Below are positions 8,654 to 10,004 of a stretch of 10,004 bases of DNA, piece after piece; position 1 is the first letter of the stretch, and every line of letters starts with the position of its first letter. The notes beneath the pieces were generated by a model that saw nothing but the letters and a program-made list of their open reading frames with translations, made no database searches and had not been told where the DNA came from. The stretch is from NCBI GenBank assembly GCA_947632685.1, contig CANRQD010000047.1:1-10004 (forward strand). The letters are read 5' to 3'. A program made the position numbers and the translations under genes. The stretch comes from an uncultured Bacilli bacterium (GTDB lineage Bacteria > Bacillota_I > Bacilli_A > RF39 > UBA660).

Positions 8654-9661
8654 ATGCTTAATAATGTTTATGAAAAAATAAAAAAATTTATTAAAGAAAA
8701 TTACAAGAGTTTAATTTTTTTCTTAATTTTATATGGTATTTTTTTATGGCCTCTTAATTATTATATTATAGTTGGAGGTGGAATATCAGAAGTAGGAAAT
8801 AGAATAGAAATAGAAGATTCTTATAACTCAAAGGGTAGTTTTAATTTAGCTTATGTTAGTGAAATAAAAGGTACTGTAGGTACATATTTATTAAGTTATA
8901 TTATGCCTGATTGGAAAAGAGTTAAGATGAGTGATTATACATATGATAATGAAGAAGATAAAAATGATGTAGAATTTAGAGGACAAATTGATTTATTAAA
9001 TTCATATGATTTTGCTATTAAAAATGCATATATAAAAGCAGGAAAAAGTTATAAAGTATCTGATACTGATATATATGTATATTTAGTAGATAATAAAAAT
9101 AATAGTGAATTTAAAGTAGGAGATAAAATATTAGAAGCAGATGGTAAAAAAATTAATAGTGTTTCAGATTATTCAGAAATTGTAAATAGTCATAATGTTT
9201 CTGATACTATTGATATATTAATAGAAAGAAATAAAAAGAAAAAAAATATAAAAAATTCAATATATAAAAGTAAAGATAGAAAAATTACAGGTATTTATAT
9301 TAGTTCTATTAATACATATAAAACTGATCCTAAAATAGATATAAAATTTAGAAAAAGTGAATCTGGTTCTAGTGGTGGTCTTATTGAAACTCTTGATATA
9401 TATAATAAATTAGTAAAAGAAGATATTACAAAAGGTAGAAAAATTGCAGGTACAGGAGAAATTGATTCTTCTGGTAATGTATTACCTATTGGTGAGGTTA
9501 AATATAAATTATTAGGTGCAGTAAAAGAAGATGCAGATATATTTATAGTTCCTAAAGGAGAAAATTATGAAACATGTTTAAAAGTAAAAAAAGAGAAAAA
9601 ATTAAAAATAAAAATAATAGGTGTTTCTAATTTTGTAGAAGCTTTGGAAAAGTTAAAATAG
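8654..9661 (+). CDS. ylbL: YlbL-like membrane-anchored PDZ/Lon-type serine protease
   Basis: A 335-residue protein with one N-terminal transmembrane segment (about 18-40), an extracytoplasmic N-terminal region, a PDZ domain (about 137-195, with FKVGDKILEADGKKI) and a C-terminal Lon-type (S16) protease domain. The catalytic pair is S240 in GSSGGLIETL and K285 in PIGEVKYKLLGA, equivalent to the Ser-Lys dyad of Lon. GTGEIDSSGNVLPIG before the lysine is also typical. The usual GPSAGL around the serine reads GSSGGL here. Relatives include B. subtilis YlbL and streptococcal SepM, which trims a competence peptide outside the cell. The length is typical. AAGGA (8641-8645) lies 8 nt before the ATG. 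The gene lies about 0.9 kb from prepilin genes, so a competence role is conceivable but unproven. A hairpin terminator follows at once. Confidence 0.88.
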   Translation: MLNNVYEKIKKFIKENYKSLIFFLILYGIFLWPLNYYIIVGGGISEVGNRIEIEDSYNSKGSFNLAYVSEIKGTVGTYLLSYIMPDWKRVKMSDYTYDNEEDKNDVEFRGQIDLLNSYDFAIKNAYIKAGKSYKVSDTDIYVYLVDNKNNSEFKVGDKILEADGKKINSVSDYSEIVNSHNVSDTIDILIERNKKKKNIKNSIYKSKDRKITGIYISSINTYKTDPKIDIKFRKSESGSSGGLIETLDIYNKLVKEDITKGRKIAGTGEIDSSGNVLPIGEVKYKLLGAVKEDADIFIVPKGENYETCLKVKKEKKLKIKIIGVSNFVEALEKLK

Positions 9662-9662
9662 T

Positions 9663-9702
9663 AAAAAAGAGTCAAATAATTTGAAGTTTGATTTTTTTTT
9701 TT
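9663..9702 (+). terminator. Rho-independent terminator after the protease gene
   Basis: An A-rich arm with GAGTCAAA (9663-9676) can pair through two G-U pairs with TTTGA plus a run of 11 T (9687-9702), around a 10-nt loop. An alternative smaller hairpin TCAAA-taa-TTTGA (9672-9684) also exists. The T-run makes termination likely. Confidence 0.7.
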
Positions 9703-9709
9703 GTATAAT
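9681..9709 (+). promoter_or_regulatory. Sigma-A-type promoter of parE, overlapping the terminator
   Basis: TTGAAG (9681-9686), a 17-bp spacer and TATAAT (9704-9709) form a good housekeeping promoter. The -35 lies in the loop of the upstream terminator and the T-run fills the spacer. Transcription would start near 9716, about 20 nt before the parE start. Confidence 0.72.
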
Positions 9710-9725
9710 TAATATGGAAAGTAAT

Positions 9726-9731
9726 GGTGAT
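9726..9731 (+). promoter_or_regulatory. Ribosome binding site choosing the parE start
   Basis: GGTGAT lies 4 nt before the ATG at 9736, the same design as at hemW. An in-frame ATG at 9724 would add four residues (MVIT) and use the GGAAAG at 9716-9721 instead. The 9736 start is preferred but the other cannot be excluded. Confidence 0.6.
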
Positions 9732-9735
9732 AACA

Positions 9736-10004
9736 ATGGCATTAAAATATGATGATTCATCAATTAAAATACTTGAGGGATTAGAAGCAGTAAGAAAAAG
9801 ACCAGGCATGTATATAGGCTCTACTGATAAAAGAGGTCTTCATCATTTAATATGGGAAATAGTTGATAATTCTGTAGATGAAGCTATTAATGGATTTGGA
9901 GACTATATTAAAATAACAATTCATTCTGATAAAAGTGTTAGTGTAGAAGATCATGGACGTGGTATTCCAACCGGAATGCATGAATCAGGAAAGACTACAC
10001 CAGA
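9736..10004 (+). CDS. parE: DNA topoisomerase IV subunit B (ParE), 3'-truncated by window edge
   Basis: The first 89 residues of a type II topoisomerase ATPase subunit are visible. ParE and ParC form topoisomerase IV, which unlinks daughter chromosomes. The GHKL ATPase N-terminus is clear: LEGLEAVRKRPGMYIGSTD, RGLHHLIWEIVDNSVDEA with the catalytic Glu and ATP-contacting Asn, and the DHGRGIP motif. The stretch PTGMHESGKTTPE matches ParE, where GyrB usually has PVGIHEK and a different continuation, so ParE is preferred. The gene has its own promoter and RBS. It is not followed far enough to see parC. GyrB is the main alternative. Confidence 0.88.
   Translation, partial: MALKYDDSSIKILEGLEAVRKRPGMYIGSTDKRGLHHLIWEIVDNSVDEAINGFGDYIKITIHSDKSVSVEDHGRGIPTGMHESGKTTP

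Noticed and set aside
9714..9752. Short ORF ATG GAA AGT... overlapping the parE start
   Set aside because: It is only 12 codons in another frame, with no RBS of its own. It starts upstream of the parE RBS and is likely chance.

Overview
The window is very AT-rich and gene-dense, with short intergenic gaps and Shine-Dalgarno motifs of the AAGGAG/GGTGAT type. Gene content (LepA, HemW, YlbJ-like, YlbL-like, ParE) points to a low-GC Firmicute, probably an uncultured Bacilli/Clostridia-type or 'RF39-like' gut lineage. This placement is an inference. All tryptophans are encoded by TGG and one gene ends in TGA, so the standard bacterial code fits better than the Mollicutes UGA=Trp code.

Left block, plus strand (1-4572): the end of lepA (translation factor EF4), hemW (radical SAM heme-chaperone family), a single-domain HD phosphohydrolase, a small exported protein resembling the TasA/camelysin class, and a thymidylate kinase-like gene. 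The block ends in a strong hairpin at 4577-4608 that can work in both directions.

Middle block (4623-7707): a type IV pilus/competence-type system. A PilB/GspE-family ATPase (minus strand) carries an unusual disordered Asn-rich tail of about 220 residues with a 12-residue poly-Asn run and a repeated IKYGEL motif. It diverges from two overlapping prepilin genes (plus strand). The two transcription units share a 95-bp gap whose 14-bp palindrome holds a TATAAT on each strand. The platform protein, prepilin peptidase and other pilins are not in the window.

Right block (7704-10004): a YlbJ-like polytopic membrane protein (minus strand) whose stop codon overlaps that of the second prepilin, then a divergent YlbL-like PDZ/Lon-type serine protease (plus strand). 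A hairpin terminator follows, with the -35 box of the next promoter in its loop, then the start of parE (topoisomerase IV subunit B), cut by the window end.

No RNA genes, CRISPR arrays, insertion sequences or prophage genes were seen, and no gap reaches 300 bases. The points most worth a second look are the ATPase tail, the divergent pilus promoter region and the orphan TasA-like exported protein. I see no clear evidence of a wholly new system.
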